Assembly: GCF_030548205.1 (NCBI RefSeq) | Contig: NZ_JAUORV010000007.1 | Span: 186,001-250,000, forward strand | Source: Aliiglaciecola sp. 3_MG-2023 | Lineage (GTDB): Bacteria > Pseudomonadota > Gammaproteobacteria > Enterobacterales > Alteromonadaceae | Direction of reading: 5' to 3' | Length of the DNA: 64,000 nt | Part shown: positions 50,580 through 59,808 of the stretch, piece after piece | Layout: the number at the start of each line of letters is the position of its first letter | How positions within the stretch are numbered: the first letter of the stretch is position 1 | Notes under the pieces: model-generated | What the model saw: only the letters and a program-made list of their open reading frames with translations | What the model was told of the DNA's origin: nothing | Database searches by the model: none | Made by a program: the position numbers and the translations under genes

Positions 50580-53042
50580 TTAACTTGCCTTGCTACGACT
50601 CTTTCTTTTAGGCTTGAGTAAGGTTTTATCAGCCATTAACTCTTCAGATGTAAAGTCGTCAACGTTTATAGTATCCAATCGACCTTGCTCTGCGCGCGCC
50701 ATTAACTCAGACTCTTCCGCGGTTAATACACCTAGTTCTAAGCCTTTTTTACCTACTTCATCTAACTGGGTGAAAGGGAAGCGCTGTTCTGCGGCCTTAC
50801 AGACTTTGTCGTAAAGGGGTTCAACAGCTAGAATGTCACCTAAAATTTGCTCTAATTTACCCATAGGGTTGCCTTCGTCGCGGCCCAGATATTGACCTTC
50901 ACCTAAGCGATTACGGGCATCTCCAGGCGTTTGCAGCAAGGTGGCAATTTGATGATCGAGTTCATCGGCAGGTTTAGCGAAACTCTTGCCAAAGGGCATA
51001 ATGATCCCTCGAAGAAAGTAGCCTAATGCCTTATTCGGGAAGTTATGCAATAACTCATCAATGGCGGTTTCTAACGAGTACAAACAGTCTTGCATGGCGC
51101 GATGTACCAGTATTAAATCTTCTTTTTGACGACCTTGATCATCAAACTTTTTAAGGGTAGCAGAGCCTAAATACAGGTAACTGAGAATATCCCCTAAACG
51201 AGCCGATAGCCTTTCTTTGCGTTTCAATTCACCACCAAGTACGCCCATTGCCACATCAGATAGCAATGCCATATTGGCACTGTAACGTTTCATGGCTTTG
51301 TAGTATTGACTGGTTTCATCGTCAAAAGGGGAGTCTGCGGTGATTGCACAGGTTAGTGAATACCATCCGCTTCTGAAGAAGTTGCTCATTGCAAACCCAA
51401 TGTGTCCGAATACTGCTTGGTCAAATTCTGCCAAAGCTTCATTTTCATCTTCTTTGCCTGCGGCATACATTTCTTTCAACACAAAGGGATGACAGCGAAT
51501 CGCACCTTGCCCATAAATCATCATATTACGGGTTAAGATGTTTGCACCTTCAACGGTAATTGAAATGGGGGTACCTTGATAAGCTCTACCCAAATAGTTA
51601 TTTGGACCAAGCATGATGCCTTTACCACCGTGAACATCCATGGAATCGTTAACCACAGAGCGAATTTTTTCCGTTAGGTGATATTTACAGATGGCTGAAA
51701 TAACCGAAGGTTTTTCACCTAAATCTACTCCTTTGGTGGATAAACTCGTTACCGCGTCCATCATATAAGCGTTAGAGCCAATACGGCCTAACATCTCTTC
51801 AATACCTTCCATTTTACCTACGGGCATTTTGAACTGGCGACGAATACGTGCATAAGCACCTGTGGCTAAGGCCATGGTTTTTGTACCACCGGCTGCAGTT
51901 GAAGGCAAGGTAATACATCGTCCAACTGATAAGCACTCAACCAACATACGCCAGCCTTGGCCGGCCATTTCTGCACCACCAATAATATAATCTAGGGGAA
52001 CAAAGATGTCGGTGCCTTTCAATGGTCCGTTTTGGAAGGGGACATTTAACGGAAAATGACGGTTACCAATTTCTAAGCCTTCAGTATCCCGGGGAATTAA
52101 GGCGCAGGTGATACCTAAATCAGGTTCATCGCCTAATAGACCTTCAGGGTCGGTCATCTTAAAGGCTAAGCCGATAACAGTGGCTACAGGGGCTAGGGTA
52201 ATATAGCGTTTATCAAAGGTCAGTTTCATACCAATGATTTCTTCGCCTTCCCAAGTACCTTTACAGACGACGCCGGTGTCTGGAATTGCGCCTGCATCTG
52301 AACCTGCTTCTCTGCCAGTTAGGGCAAAACAAGGAATTTCGTCACCTGTGGCTAGGCGCGGCAAATAGTGATCTTGTTGTTCGGTGGTACCATAGTGTTG
52401 AAGTAGTTCTCCAGGACCTAAAGAGTTCGGTACACCGACCGTTGTGGCCAAAACTGCGTTGCATCCAGACAGTTTTTGTAAAACTCTGGATTGAGCATAA
52501 GCTGAGAATTCTAATCCGCCGTATTTCTTTTTAATGATCATGGCGAAGAATTTATTGTCTTTCAGAAATTGCCAAGTTTCAGGGGATAAATCGGCACGGG
52601 TATGATGGACTTCCCAGTCATCCACCATGCGGCAAGCTTCTTCCACTGGCCCATCTAAAAATGCCTGCTCTTCAGCGCTTAATACCGCCTTAGGAATGGC
52701 ATGCAATTTCTGCCAATCAGGATCACCACTGAAAATTTCGCCGTCCCACCAAACTGTACCCGCATCAATGGCTTCTTTTTCAGTGGTGGACATTTCCGGC
52801 ATAATTTTGCGATACATATCTAACATCGGCTGGGTCATGTACTGCTTTCTAATGGACTCCATGTTTAATGGAATTGCAATGGCTAAAAACACTAACCAAG
52901 TGAAAAAGCCTACATACCCAAACGTTGTTGCAAGCAGCAATACTAAGCCCACTATCACACTGGCGTTTAATAACTTCAGCCTGAGAAAGCTGACGACGCC
53001 TACAGCACCGATAACGGTGACTAACCACAATATAATATTCAT
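50580..53042 (-). CDS. fadE: Acyl-CoA dehydrogenase FadE
   Basis: FAD-dependent first step of fatty-acid beta-oxidation. The 820-residue chain matches the long E. coli FadE (814): two N-terminal membrane segments (about 1-50), an acyl-CoA dehydrogenase core with CFALTGREAGSDAG and GKGIMLGPNNYLGRAYQ, and a long C-terminal domain ending in a basic KPKRKSRSKAS. It is transcribed alone. FadR-type operators could not be judged by eye in the 214-base upstream gap. Confidence 0.95.
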   Translation of the reverse strand: MNIILWLVTVIGAVGVVSFLRLKLLNASVIVGLVLLLATTFGYVGFFTWLVFLAIAIPLNMESIRKQYMTQPMLDMYRKIMPEMSTTEKEAIDAGTVWWDGEIFSGDPDWQKLHAIPKAVLSAEEQAFLDGPVEEACRMVDDWEVHHTRADLSPETWQFLKDNKFFAMIIKKKYGGLEFSAYAQSRVLQKLSGCNAVLATTVGVPNSLGPGELLQHYGTTEQQDHYLPRLATGDEIPCFALTGREAGSDAGAIPDTGVVCKGTWEGEEIIGMKLTFDKRYITLAPVATVIGLAFKMTDPEGLLGDEPDLGITCALIPRDTEGLEIGNRHFPLNVPFQNGPLKGTDIFVPLDYIIGGAEMAGQGWRMLVECLSVGRCITLPSTAAGGTKTMALATGAYARIRRQFKMPVGKMEGIEEMLGRIGSNAYMMDAVTSLSTKGVDLGEKPSVISAICKYHLTEKIRSVVNDSMDVHGGKGIMLGPNNYLGRAYQGTPISITVEGANILTRNMMIYGQGAIRCHPFVLKEMYAAGKEDENEALAEFDQAVFGHIGFAMSNFFRSGWYSLTCAITADSPFDDETSQYYKAMKRYSANMALLSDVAMGVLGGELKRKERLSARLGDILSYLYLGSATLKKFDDQGRQKEDLILVHRAMQDCLYSLETAIDELLHNFPNKALGYFLRGIIMPFGKSFAKPADELDHQIATLLQTPGDARNRLGEGQYLGRDEGNPMGKLEQILGDILAVEPLYDKVCKAAEQRFPFTQLDEVGKKGLELGVLTAEESELMARAEQGRLDTINVDDFTSEELMADKTLLKPKRKSRSKAS

Positions 53043-53256
53043 TCAAAAGACCTTTTTCTGACTAAGAACTAAAAATATGCCTGTTTTTGATGGAGATCAA
53101 ATGCATTCATCTTATAGCTAATTATAAGCATGGCTATATTAGCGCTGTTTTCAAGCCTAAATTGCTAAATAGACGTTTTCTTTGCGCGAGATCTAACGTT
53201 TTAAAAATAGTTGACCTATTACAGGAATTATTACGTAATTTTATGCAAAGTGGATG

Positions 53257-53970
53257 TTAGTTTGCTTCTGGACCCGATGAAAAAGCAGAAAGCTGTATGT
53301 CACCTTGCTCTTCTCCGTCTTTAAGCTGCTTTAATCTAACTAACTGATAGTTGAGTGATGGTGCAAACCATGCGTAGGTTTCTCGGCTAGAATTGGGACG
53401 AACAATTTTGACTTTAACACCTTCTAGCAGGCCATAGGGGAGTGACAATTGCTCAGTAGACATAACCACAAGATTATATTGTCTTAACTCTCCACGATAG
53501 TTCAATAGATTGTATTGTAAGTCTTTTTTGCCTTCAGCCAATTGCAATTGAATGTCTAAACGATAAAGTTGATTATCGAATTCATTATGCCAATGTAAGC
53601 TTGAGTCGTTATTTATTTTGATGGAATTCTTTTGTCGGTCAAACTGAGCAACTAAGCTCTTATCAGAACCAAATCCCGTTCGCTCGTAGTTATATTTGAA
53701 AGGAACAATTTTATCGTCAGTAAAGCTAAACAAACTAACTTCACTGCGTTTATCAGACAGAAAAAACATGGATACTTTGGATTGATAAGACAACCGAAAA
53801 CGTTCACGACCCAGGGATTCCAGTTTTAGCTCGGCAGTACCCAGTTCCTTACCATAGCGAAATGCTTTGTATTGGGCATCGAATTCAATCAATTCAGCAG
53901 CGTGTGCGCTAGCACCTAAGGTTAGGCAGAATAAAACTATTCCGCTAAATAAGCATTTAATCAGTCGCAT
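53257..53970 (-). CDS. Exported DUF3108 protein
   Basis: A 237-residue protein with a signal peptide (LIKCLFSGIVLFCLTLGASAHA) and the DUF3108 beta-rich domain: DAQYKAFRYGKELGTAELKLE, then FKYNYERTGFGSDKS. Function unknown. It overlaps purN by 14 bases, a purM-purN-DUF3108 order common in gammaproteobacteria. The ATG at 53970 was chosen because the signal peptide begins there. Confidence 0.82.
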   Translation of the reverse strand: MRLIKCLFSGIVLFCLTLGASAHAAELIEFDAQYKAFRYGKELGTAELKLESLGRERFRLSYQSKVSMFFLSDKRSEVSLFSFTDDKIVPFKYNYERTGFGSDKSLVAQFDRQKNSIKINNDSSLHWHNEFDNQLYRLDIQLQLAEGKKDLQYNLLNYRGELRQYNLVVMSTEQLSLPYGLLEGVKVKIVRPNSSRETYAWFAPSLNYQLVRLKQLKDGEEQGDIQLSAFSSGPEAN

Positions 53971-54607
53971 ATCCGTTTTGAGGAAGTTCCTGTCCATCTA
54001 ATACTGCCTTATTGTTGATCATCATTAATCGCTGCCTACAGAACCAGTCTACAACAAGTGGATAAATATTTCGCTCTTGTTGCTGAACTCTTTGAGCTAA
54101 TTCAGCCGCTGTATCATGCTCAAAAACTGGCACTTTGGATTGAATAATTACCGGGCCACCATCCAGTTCTGGTGTCACAAAGTGCACAGAAGCACCATGC
54201 TCTAAATCTTTCGCATCAATGGCTTTTTGATGGGTATTTAAACCTTTGTATTTAGGCAGTAGAGAAGGGTGGATGTTAACCATCTTGCCACTAAAACTAC
54301 TCACAAATTGTTCGGTTAAAATACGCATAAATCCAGCCAGTACCACTAAGTCAGGGGAGTACTTGTCAATTTCTGCTTTCAACGCCTGGTCATATTCACC
54401 GCGGCTTTCAAATTCCCGATGGTTTACGCAAAGTGCGTCAATACCAGCATTTTGTGCCCGCTGAAGACCAAATGCAGTGGGTTCGTTTGAAATAACGGCG
54501 GTAACCTGAGCGATATCCGTTTTATCACTAAAGTAGTCGATAATGGCCTGTAAATTAGAGCCATTACCAGAGACTAAAACAACAATAGATTTTACTGAAC
54601 CGCTCAA
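53957..54607 (-). CDS. purN: Phosphoribosylglycinamide formyltransferase PurN
   Basis: Formylates GAR with 10-formyl-THF in purine synthesis. The 216 residues carry SGNGSNLQAIID, the folate/catalytic motif NIHPSLLPKYKG with the active His, and HFVTPELDGGPVI with the catalytic Asp. The start is a TTG that follows the purM stop with no gap and in the same frame. No other start with a better ribosome site is visible. Confidence 0.95.
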   Translation of the reverse strand: MSGSVKSIVVLVSGNGSNLQAIIDYFSDKTDIAQVTAVISNEPTAFGLQRAQNAGIDALCVNHREFESRGEYDQALKAEIDKYSPDLVVLAGFMRILTEQFVSSFSGKMVNIHPSLLPKYKGLNTHQKAIDAKDLEHGASVHFVTPELDGGPVIIQSKVPVFEHDTAAELAQRVQQQERNIYPLVVDWFCRQRLMMINNKAVLDGQELPQNGYATD

Positions 54608-55648
54608 TTAAACAATCTCAACTTGTTCTTGTTCTTCACCGCACTGGGCTATTTCACCCAATACCCAGGCTTTTTCACCTAGCTCATTCAGATAATTCAC
54701 TGCCCCTTCGGCTTCTGCTTGAGGTAATACAATCATCAGACCAACACCACAGTTAAAAGTTCGGAACATTTCATGTTCAGTGATGTTGCCATTTTCTTGT
54801 AACCAATCAAAAATCGCTGGTCGTGTCCAACTATCTCGCTTCACCACTGCTTTAGCATTATCTGGTAATACCCGGGGGATGTTTTCCCAGAAACCACCGC
54901 CAGTGATATGAGAAATGGCATGTACTGGGTGTTTTTCCAATAGCGCTAAAACCGACTTCACATAAATTCGAGTGGGTTCCAATAGGTGGTCAGCAATAGT
55001 GCTATCTTGAAATGGTGTTTCAGGATCGGTACCGCTTACTTCCAATACTTTTCGGACTAACGAGTAGCCATTAGAATGAGGACCTGAAGAGGCCAGTGCA
55101 ATGATGGCATCGCCTGGTGCGACTTTACTGCCATCGATCACTTCGTCAGCTTCAACTACGCCAACACAGAATCCTGCTACGTCGTAATCGTTACCGTGAT
55201 ACATGCCAGGCATTTCAGCCGTTTCACCACCAATGAGTGCACAACCGGATAATTCACAACCTGCTCCGATGCCACTAACCACTTCAGTTGCAGTGTCAAC
55301 ATCGAGCTTACCTGTTGCGTAATAATCTAAGAAGAATAACGGCTCAGCTCCTTGCACGATTAAATCGTTAACACACATTGCAACTAAATCAATACCAATT
55401 CCAAAGTGGCGTTTTAGGTCCATTGCCAATCTGAGTTTTGTTCCTACTCCATCGGTACCTGACACCAATAGAGGTGAACGATACTTTTGAGGAATTGAAC
55501 ACAGAGCACCGAAACCTCCCAAACCGCCTTTCACTTCTGGACGGTGAGTTTTCTTGGTCACTGACTTGATTCGTTCTACCAGTTGATTTCCTGCATCAAT
55601 ATCGACGCCTGCGTCTTTATAGCTCAGAGATGGGTTAGAATCGCTCAC
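54608..55648 (-). CDS. purM: Phosphoribosylformylglycinamidine cyclo-ligase PurM
   Basis: Closes the imidazole ring to form AIR. The 346 residues begin [21 protein letters not shown] and contain [37 protein letters not shown] and [11 protein letters not shown], nearly identical in layout to E. coli PurM. The open frame reaches 55816, but the GTG at 55648 with GAGGAAT five bases upstream gives the right N-terminus. It is divergent from the DUF2066 gene and precedes purN. Confidence 0.97.
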   Translation of the reverse strand: MSDSNPSLSYKDAGVDIDAGNQLVERIKSVTKKTHRPEVKGGLGGFGALCSIPQKYRSPLLVSGTDGVGTKLRLAMDLKRHFGIGIDLVAMCVNDLIVQGAEPLFFLDYYATGKLDVDTATEVVSGIGAGCELSGCALIGGETAEMPGMYHGNDYDVAGFCVGVVEADEVIDGSKVAPGDAIIALASSGPHSNGYSLVRKVLEVSGTDPETPFQDSTIADHLLEPTRIYVKSVLALLEKHPVHAISHITGGGFWENIPRVLPDNAKAVVKRDSWTRPAIFDWLQENGNITEHEMFRTFNCGVGLMIVLPQAEAEGAVNYLNELGEKAWVLGEIAQCGEEQEQVEIV

Positions 55649-55886
55649 AATATTCCTCAGTAAAAAATTTTTGCGGATTTTATCAGTATGGCAAAAGAAA
55701 AGGTACTGTAAATCAAGGTATTTTCTAGCAAGGTAACAAAGTTTGTCAGGGAAGTAGATTTTTTTAACAAAAAAAAACGTCAATTTGCTGGAAAAACATA
55801 CGTTAATGCTAAACATACATTAAACAATTGATGAAATTTTATTTTAGATCTATGACAATACTGCTTTGAATTTTCAAGAGTGTTTA

Positions 55887-57005
55887 ATGCGAATGCGTTG
55901 TCTGCTGTTTTTAACGTTATTACTTATTGGCCAAATTAACGGAGCGAAGGCTGCGGTTGTTGAAGGACTGTATAACGCTTCTGTCGTCGTTGATGACCAA
56001 TCTATAACGGCGCAAAAAAAAGCAGTGAAGCAAGCGCTTGCTGAAGTCTTAGTGAAGGTCAGCGGAAATAGAGGGTTGTTGGCCGACAAGGAAATTAAAG
56101 GCTATATAAATAATGCACAGAATATCCTACTGGCATATACCTATGAATCAACCGCTGAAGGACTATTGTATAAAGCAGAGTTTGATGTAAATCAGGTTGA
56201 AAGCATACTGCGTTCAACCGGTTTTTCTATTTGGGGTAAGCATCGTCCTCAAACCCTCGTATGGTTGGCAATAGAAGATAAAGACACGGGCACTCGTCAG
56301 CTGTTAACCGATAGTGAGCATCAAAATTTAATCGACTTGGCAAAACAAACCGCCAATAGTCGTGGTATTGAGATCGCTTTTCCAATCATGGACTTAACGG
56401 ATATTCAGCGGGTAAGTGTTTACGATGTTTGGTCGAGTTACACCCAAAACTTGGTCGAAGCCAGTGAACGTTATGGTACCGAATACGTCATGTCAGGGCG
56501 TTTGTTTTATCGTACTGAACAACCGGTTAGTAGCTTGTTAGAGGGTGATGAAGCCCTGCAGCAAGTCGAGCCTAAAAAACTCAATGTGTGGGTACTTGAA
56601 TGGCTGATCACGCGTCGCGGTACATTTGATTCTGGTGAGGTAGAAGCGAGCTCACCAGAAGATGCAGTGCAAAAAGCCATAGATATGATCACCGATAAAT
56701 TAGCTGCAAAATATGCAATAGAAGCAATAGCGGGCGACGGTTCTGAGAATAAAACACAAATCGTGATTGGGAATATTTCATCCTTAACTGCCTACGTGGA
56801 CGTGTTAGAATTTTTAACTAACTTGTCAGTGGTTATCGATGTGACTTTGGTTGAACAACAAGGTGGTTTTTCCACGTTTGAGTTGGAATTGTTTGGGGCA
56901 AAGGAAAATCTTGACGAAGCATTCCGGTTAGACAATAGAATTGAAAGTCCAAGGGACGGTTTTAGTCAACCTGAAGTCAATAAACCCTATTTTTGGAGAC
57001 CTTAA
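55887..57005 (+). CDS. Exported DUF2066 protein
   Basis: A 372-residue protein with a signal peptide (MRCLLFLTLLLIGQINGAKA) and the DUF2066 fold: AQKKAVKQALAEVLVKVSGNRGLL near the mature start. The function is unknown, but the family is usually found between purM and hda or perM, as here. ATG at 55887 is preceded by AAGAG; an ATG six bases later is the alternative. hda begins one base after its stop. Confidence 0.85.
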   Translation: MRMRCLLFLTLLLIGQINGAKAAVVEGLYNASVVVDDQSITAQKKAVKQALAEVLVKVSGNRGLLADKEIKGYINNAQNILLAYTYESTAEGLLYKAEFDVNQVESILRSTGFSIWGKHRPQTLVWLAIEDKDTGTRQLLTDSEHQNLIDLAKQTANSRGIEIAFPIMDLTDIQRVSVYDVWSSYTQNLVEASERYGTEYVMSGRLFYRTEQPVSSLLEGDEALQQVEPKKLNVWVLEWLITRRGTFDSGEVEASSPEDAVQKAIDMITDKLAAKYAIEAIAGDGSENKTQIVIGNISSLTAYVDVLEFLTNLSVVIDVTLVEQQGGFSTFELELFGAKENLDEAFRLDNRIESPRDGFSQPEVNKPYFWRP

Positions 57006-57006
57006 T

Positions 57007-57729
57007 TTGGTTGACGACCAGTTACCAAAACAAATTTCACTCGATGTTGATTTGCCAGACGAACAGACTTTCGACTCTTTGGTGGTAGGTGATAACTCAT
57101 TGATTTATCAGCATTGTGGTTTGCTTGTTGAACAAAGTAATTCCACTGAGTTGCCTTTTCTGACCTATATATCTGGTGGCGCTGGGACGGGTAAAAGTCA
57201 CTTATTAGTGGCTATGTCACACAATGCGGCGCAACAAAACAAATCCCATTTTTATTTGGCCCTTGATGCGTCACTTCGCTATCCCCACACCATTTTAGAT
57301 GGGATGGAAAACATTCAACTGCTATGCATCGATAATATTCAGCATATTCAGCATAGTAAAGATTGGCAAACTGCACTGTTTGATTTAATTAACCGAATTC
57401 GTGAAACTCAGGTGTGTAAGCTTGTTGTAAGCTGTGACCGTGGACCTAAACAACTGCAATTTGAATTAGCTGACCTGGTTTCACGTTTAGCCTGGGGAAT
57501 TAGCTTCAGTTTAGCGCCCCTTGATGACCAAGATGCTTGTGACGCGTTAAATATTAAAGCTAAACAGCGAGGTATTAGTATTTCTCGCGAATCTTTACAG
57601 TTTCTGATCAGTCATGCGAAACGGGATATGCATAGTCTTGTGGCCGCCCTGGATGAACTGCAATTCCAAGGTATACAAGAAAAACGAAAAATTAGTATTC
57701 CCTTCATAAAACAAGTGCTAGATCTTTAG
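57007..57729 (+). CDS. hda: DnaA regulatory inactivator Hda
   Basis: AAA+ protein that, with the DNA clamp, turns off DnaA by stimulating ATP hydrolysis. The 240 residues have a clamp-binding-like motif QISLDV at 9-14, Walker A SGGAGTGKS near 56-64, Walker B LLCIDNI and a C-terminal sensor segment. The start is a TTG at 57007, with GGAG eight bases upstream in the end of the DUF2066 gene. The longer open frame from 56941 would overlap that gene and lacks a ribosome site. Confidence 0.92.
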   Translation: MVDDQLPKQISLDVDLPDEQTFDSLVVGDNSLIYQHCGLLVEQSNSTELPFLTYISGGAGTGKSHLLVAMSHNAAQQNKSHFYLALDASLRYPHTILDGMENIQLLCIDNIQHIQHSKDWQTALFDLINRIRETQVCKLVVSCDRGPKQLQFELADLVSRLAWGISFSLAPLDDQDACDALNIKAKQRGISISRESLQFLISHAKRDMHSLVAALDELQFQGIQEKRKISIPFIKQVLDL

Positions 57730-57760
57730 CCCTTGGCGCAGCAGCGCCTTGGCTTATTTT
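57728..57760 (+). terminator. Terminator after hda
   Basis: AGCC-ctt-GGCGC-agca-GCGCC-tt-GGCT is followed by TATTTTA. A second hairpin ATGACC-gcgct-GGTCAT with TATTTTT lies at 57802-57825 and overlaps the stop of the convergent DUF2069 gene. Confidence 0.6.
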
Positions 57761-57817
57761 ACTTGTTTAAATTGCTGAGTATCTAAAAATGCTGCTTTAT
57801 GATGACCGCGCTGGTCA

Positions 57818-58240
57818 TTATTTTTCAAATGAGGCTTTTTCTTTGGCCATTTCATCTTTTAATTTAGGAATGCTAAGTCCTAATTCTTTTCCCCTAAGTC
57901 GGGCGTAGAAGCTACAACCAATAAACATACCAAAGCTCAATACAATTTCGATGAATGCATAATAACGTTCATCAGCAACGGCATAAAAGCTGGTGAGACC
58001 ATGAATGATATAGAACATGACAATAAAGTTTGCCCATGCGTGGGTGTAAGGTTTGCCACGTAAAATTCCAGCCATGGGAAATAACAAAGGAATGGTCCAG
58101 GCAAAGGTTAAGAATATTTCAAATTGCTCACTTCTGCCCGTTGGCGTTGCCAACAAGAGATGCCAAACAGGAACCCAAACTAACAACAACAGATAACATA
58201 CTAAGGCTAACTTTCGATAAATACTGGTTGGAATTTTCAT
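57818..58240 (-). CDS. DUF2069 membrane protein
   Basis: A 140-residue inner-membrane protein with about four hydrophobic segments: CYLLLLVWVPVWHLLLA, FAWTIPLLFPMAGIL, FIVMFYIIHGLTSFYA and IEIVLSFGMFIGCSFYA. The function is unknown. Its start overlaps the wrbA stop as ATGA, the arsC-wrbA-DUF2069 order seen in many gammaproteobacteria. The C-terminal tail is charged and cytoplasmic. Confidence 0.83.
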   Translation of the reverse strand: MKIPTSIYRKLALVCYLLLLVWVPVWHLLLATPTGRSEQFEIFLTFAWTIPLLFPMAGILRGKPYTHAWANFIVMFYIIHGLTSFYAVADERYYAFIEIVLSFGMFIGCSFYARLRGKELGLSIPKLKDEMAKEKASFEK

Positions 58241-58827
58241 TTTTGTCCTAGTTTTTGGGCTATCAAAGCAAGTCTTTTTCCCTGGGCAATACACAAAGCT
58301 TGCTCGTCTTGACTCAATTCAGATTTATTTTGAACACTCAGATGACTAACGCCGTATGGGCTACCACCGGTTTGTGTTGAGTGTAACTCAGGCTCAGAAT
58401 AGGGAAGGCCACTAATTAACATGCCATGATGTAGTAAAGGGATCATCATGGTTAATAACGTTGATTCTTGCCCACCATGCATGCTACTCGATGAGGTAAA
58501 AACACATCCTGGCTTGCCGCTTAAATTAGCAGACAGCCACAAAGATGAGGTTGAGTCCCAAAAGTGTTTCATAGCACTGCTCATATTACCAAATCGGGTA
58601 GGGCTGCCCAGCGCCAATCCGCTGCAACTAGCCAGCTCTTCTAAGGTTACATAGGGATCTCCTGATTCAGGCACAGGTTGCTGTTCAAAATCTATGCCTG
58701 TGGACACCTTAGGTACAGTTCGAACAATCACGTCGGCCCCTTGCATTTGCGCACCTAATGCAATTTTATTGGCTAAATTTCGCGTTGCGCCATGTAAGCT
58801 GTAGTACAAAACTAGAATAGGGCCCAC
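58237..58827 (-). CDS. wrbA: WrbA-like NAD(P)H:quinone oxidoreductase
   Basis: A 196-residue flavodoxin-fold enzyme that reduces quinones by two electrons. The FMN phosphate loop YSLHGATRNLA at the N-terminus, GSPTRFGNMSSAMKHFWD in the middle and GGSPYGVSHLS late fit WrbA type IV. The start is a GTG in the sequence TAGTG, sharing one base with the arsC stop. It is the middle gene of arsC-wrbA-DUF2069. Confidence 0.9.
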   Translation of the reverse strand: MGPILVLYYSLHGATRNLANKIALGAQMQGADVIVRTVPKVSTGIDFEQQPVPESGDPYVTLEELASCSGLALGSPTRFGNMSSAMKHFWDSTSSLWLSANLSGKPGCVFTSSSSMHGGQESTLLTMMIPLLHHGMLISGLPYSEPELHSTQTGGSPYGVSHLSVQNKSELSQDEQALCIAQGKRLALIAQKLGQK

Positions 58828-59180
58828 TATAGGATGTCCAATACCGATTCTGGCGGACGACCAATTCTAGCTTGATTGTTATTCACAACAATTGGGCGTT
58901 CAATTAGTTTAGGGTAGGTGGCCATGGCAGAAATTAACTGGGATGCAGTGACGTTTTCATCACCAAGATTATTTTCAGTATAATCTTTTTCTTTTAAGCG
59001 CATCATTTTGCGCGGATCCTCAATATTCAGCAATGCCATAAGCCCTTCGATTTGCGAAACTGATAGTGGCGTTTTTAAATATTCTATAATCTCTGGCTGT
59101 AAGCCTTTGTCCGTTAGCAATGCTAAGGTTTGTCGACTCTTGCTACAGCGAGGATTATGATAAATTCGTAAGTTTTGCAT
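58827..59180 (-). CDS. yfgD: ArsC-family reductase, YfgD-like
   Basis: A 117-residue ArsC-fold protein with the catalytic Cys12 in NPRCSKSRQ and LIERPIVVNNNQARIGRP at the end. In E. coli the homologue YfgD (arsenate-reductase-like) lies next to hda, as here. No arsenic resistance genes are near, so a general thiol-redox role is as likely as arsenate reduction. The open frame begins at a TTG at 59204; the ATG at 59180 matches the family. Confidence 0.88.
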   Translation of the reverse strand: MQNLRIYHNPRCSKSRQTLALLTDKGLQPEIIEYLKTPLSVSQIEGLMALLNIEDPRKMMRLKEKDYTENNLGDENVTASQLISAMATYPKLIERPIVVNNNQARIGRPPESVLDIL

Positions 59181-59313
59181 AATTTGTTTACTTTTCATTG
59201 CCAATTAAATTGCAGTATTCTAAAGGGTAATGCATGGCGGCAACAAATATTATTTGGTTTGTTATGCTAATTTAATGTAGGAAGCGAAGGGTAAAATAGG
59301 AAACACAGGGTTT

Positions 59314-59808
59314 ATGATTAAAAAATTGATCTTCGTTAGTTTTGGGTTAGCAGCCGCCGTAGCTGGTTTTTACTTGTCTTTGAATCTTAAATCTGACTTT
59401 GAAACTGTGGAAGGGGAAAGTTATCAATGGCAAGATTTTAACGGACAGTTTTTAGTCGTTAATTATTTTGCAGAGTGGTGTGCCCCTTGTCTAAAAGAAA
59501 TTCCAGAGCTGAATCAGTTTGAACGCTTTGCGGATGGGGAAACAGATGTCGCATTGTTGGCCGTCAATTTTGATAATCTGCCCACGCCAGAGTTACTGGC
59601 GTTAAAACAAAAATATCAAATTGATTTTAGGATCATTTCAGGTTTGCCAGAAAATACGGTTTTTAGCAAACCGAAATCTTTACCCACCACTTTTATTATT
59701 GGCCCCGACGGAGCGCTAATTAAACAGCTTCAAGGCGAACAAAGTGATGCAAGTTTACAGAATATTATTATCCAGCTTCGACAACGACAACTGTTGCAGT
59801 CTAGCTAA
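59314..59808 (+). CDS. TlpA-like membrane-anchored thioredoxin
   Basis: A 164-residue protein with an N-terminal anchor or uncleaved signal (LIFVSFGLAAAVAGFYLSL) and a periplasmic thioredoxin fold. The active site WCAPC has Cys56 and Cys59, and cis-Pro is in SLPTTFI. TlpA/ResA proteins reduce specific disulfides, such as apocytochrome c. The partner is unknown. Its stop overlaps the convergent bepA stop by three bases. Confidence 0.87.
   Translation: MIKKLIFVSFGLAAAVAGFYLSLNLKSDFETVEGESYQWQDFNGQFLVVNYFAEWCAPCLKEIPELNQFERFADGETDVALLAVNFDNLPTPELLALKQKYQIDFRIISGLPENTVFSKPKSLPTTFIIGPDGALIKQLQGEQSDASLQNIIIQLRQRQLLQSS

Noticed and set aside
55649-55816. 56-residue N-terminal extension of purM.
   Set aside because: Not family-like in sequence; the GTG at 55648 has GAGGAAT upstream and gives the standard length.
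56941-57006. Upstream extension of hda overlapping the DUF2066 gene.
   Set aside because: No ribosome site; the TTG at 57007 gives family length.
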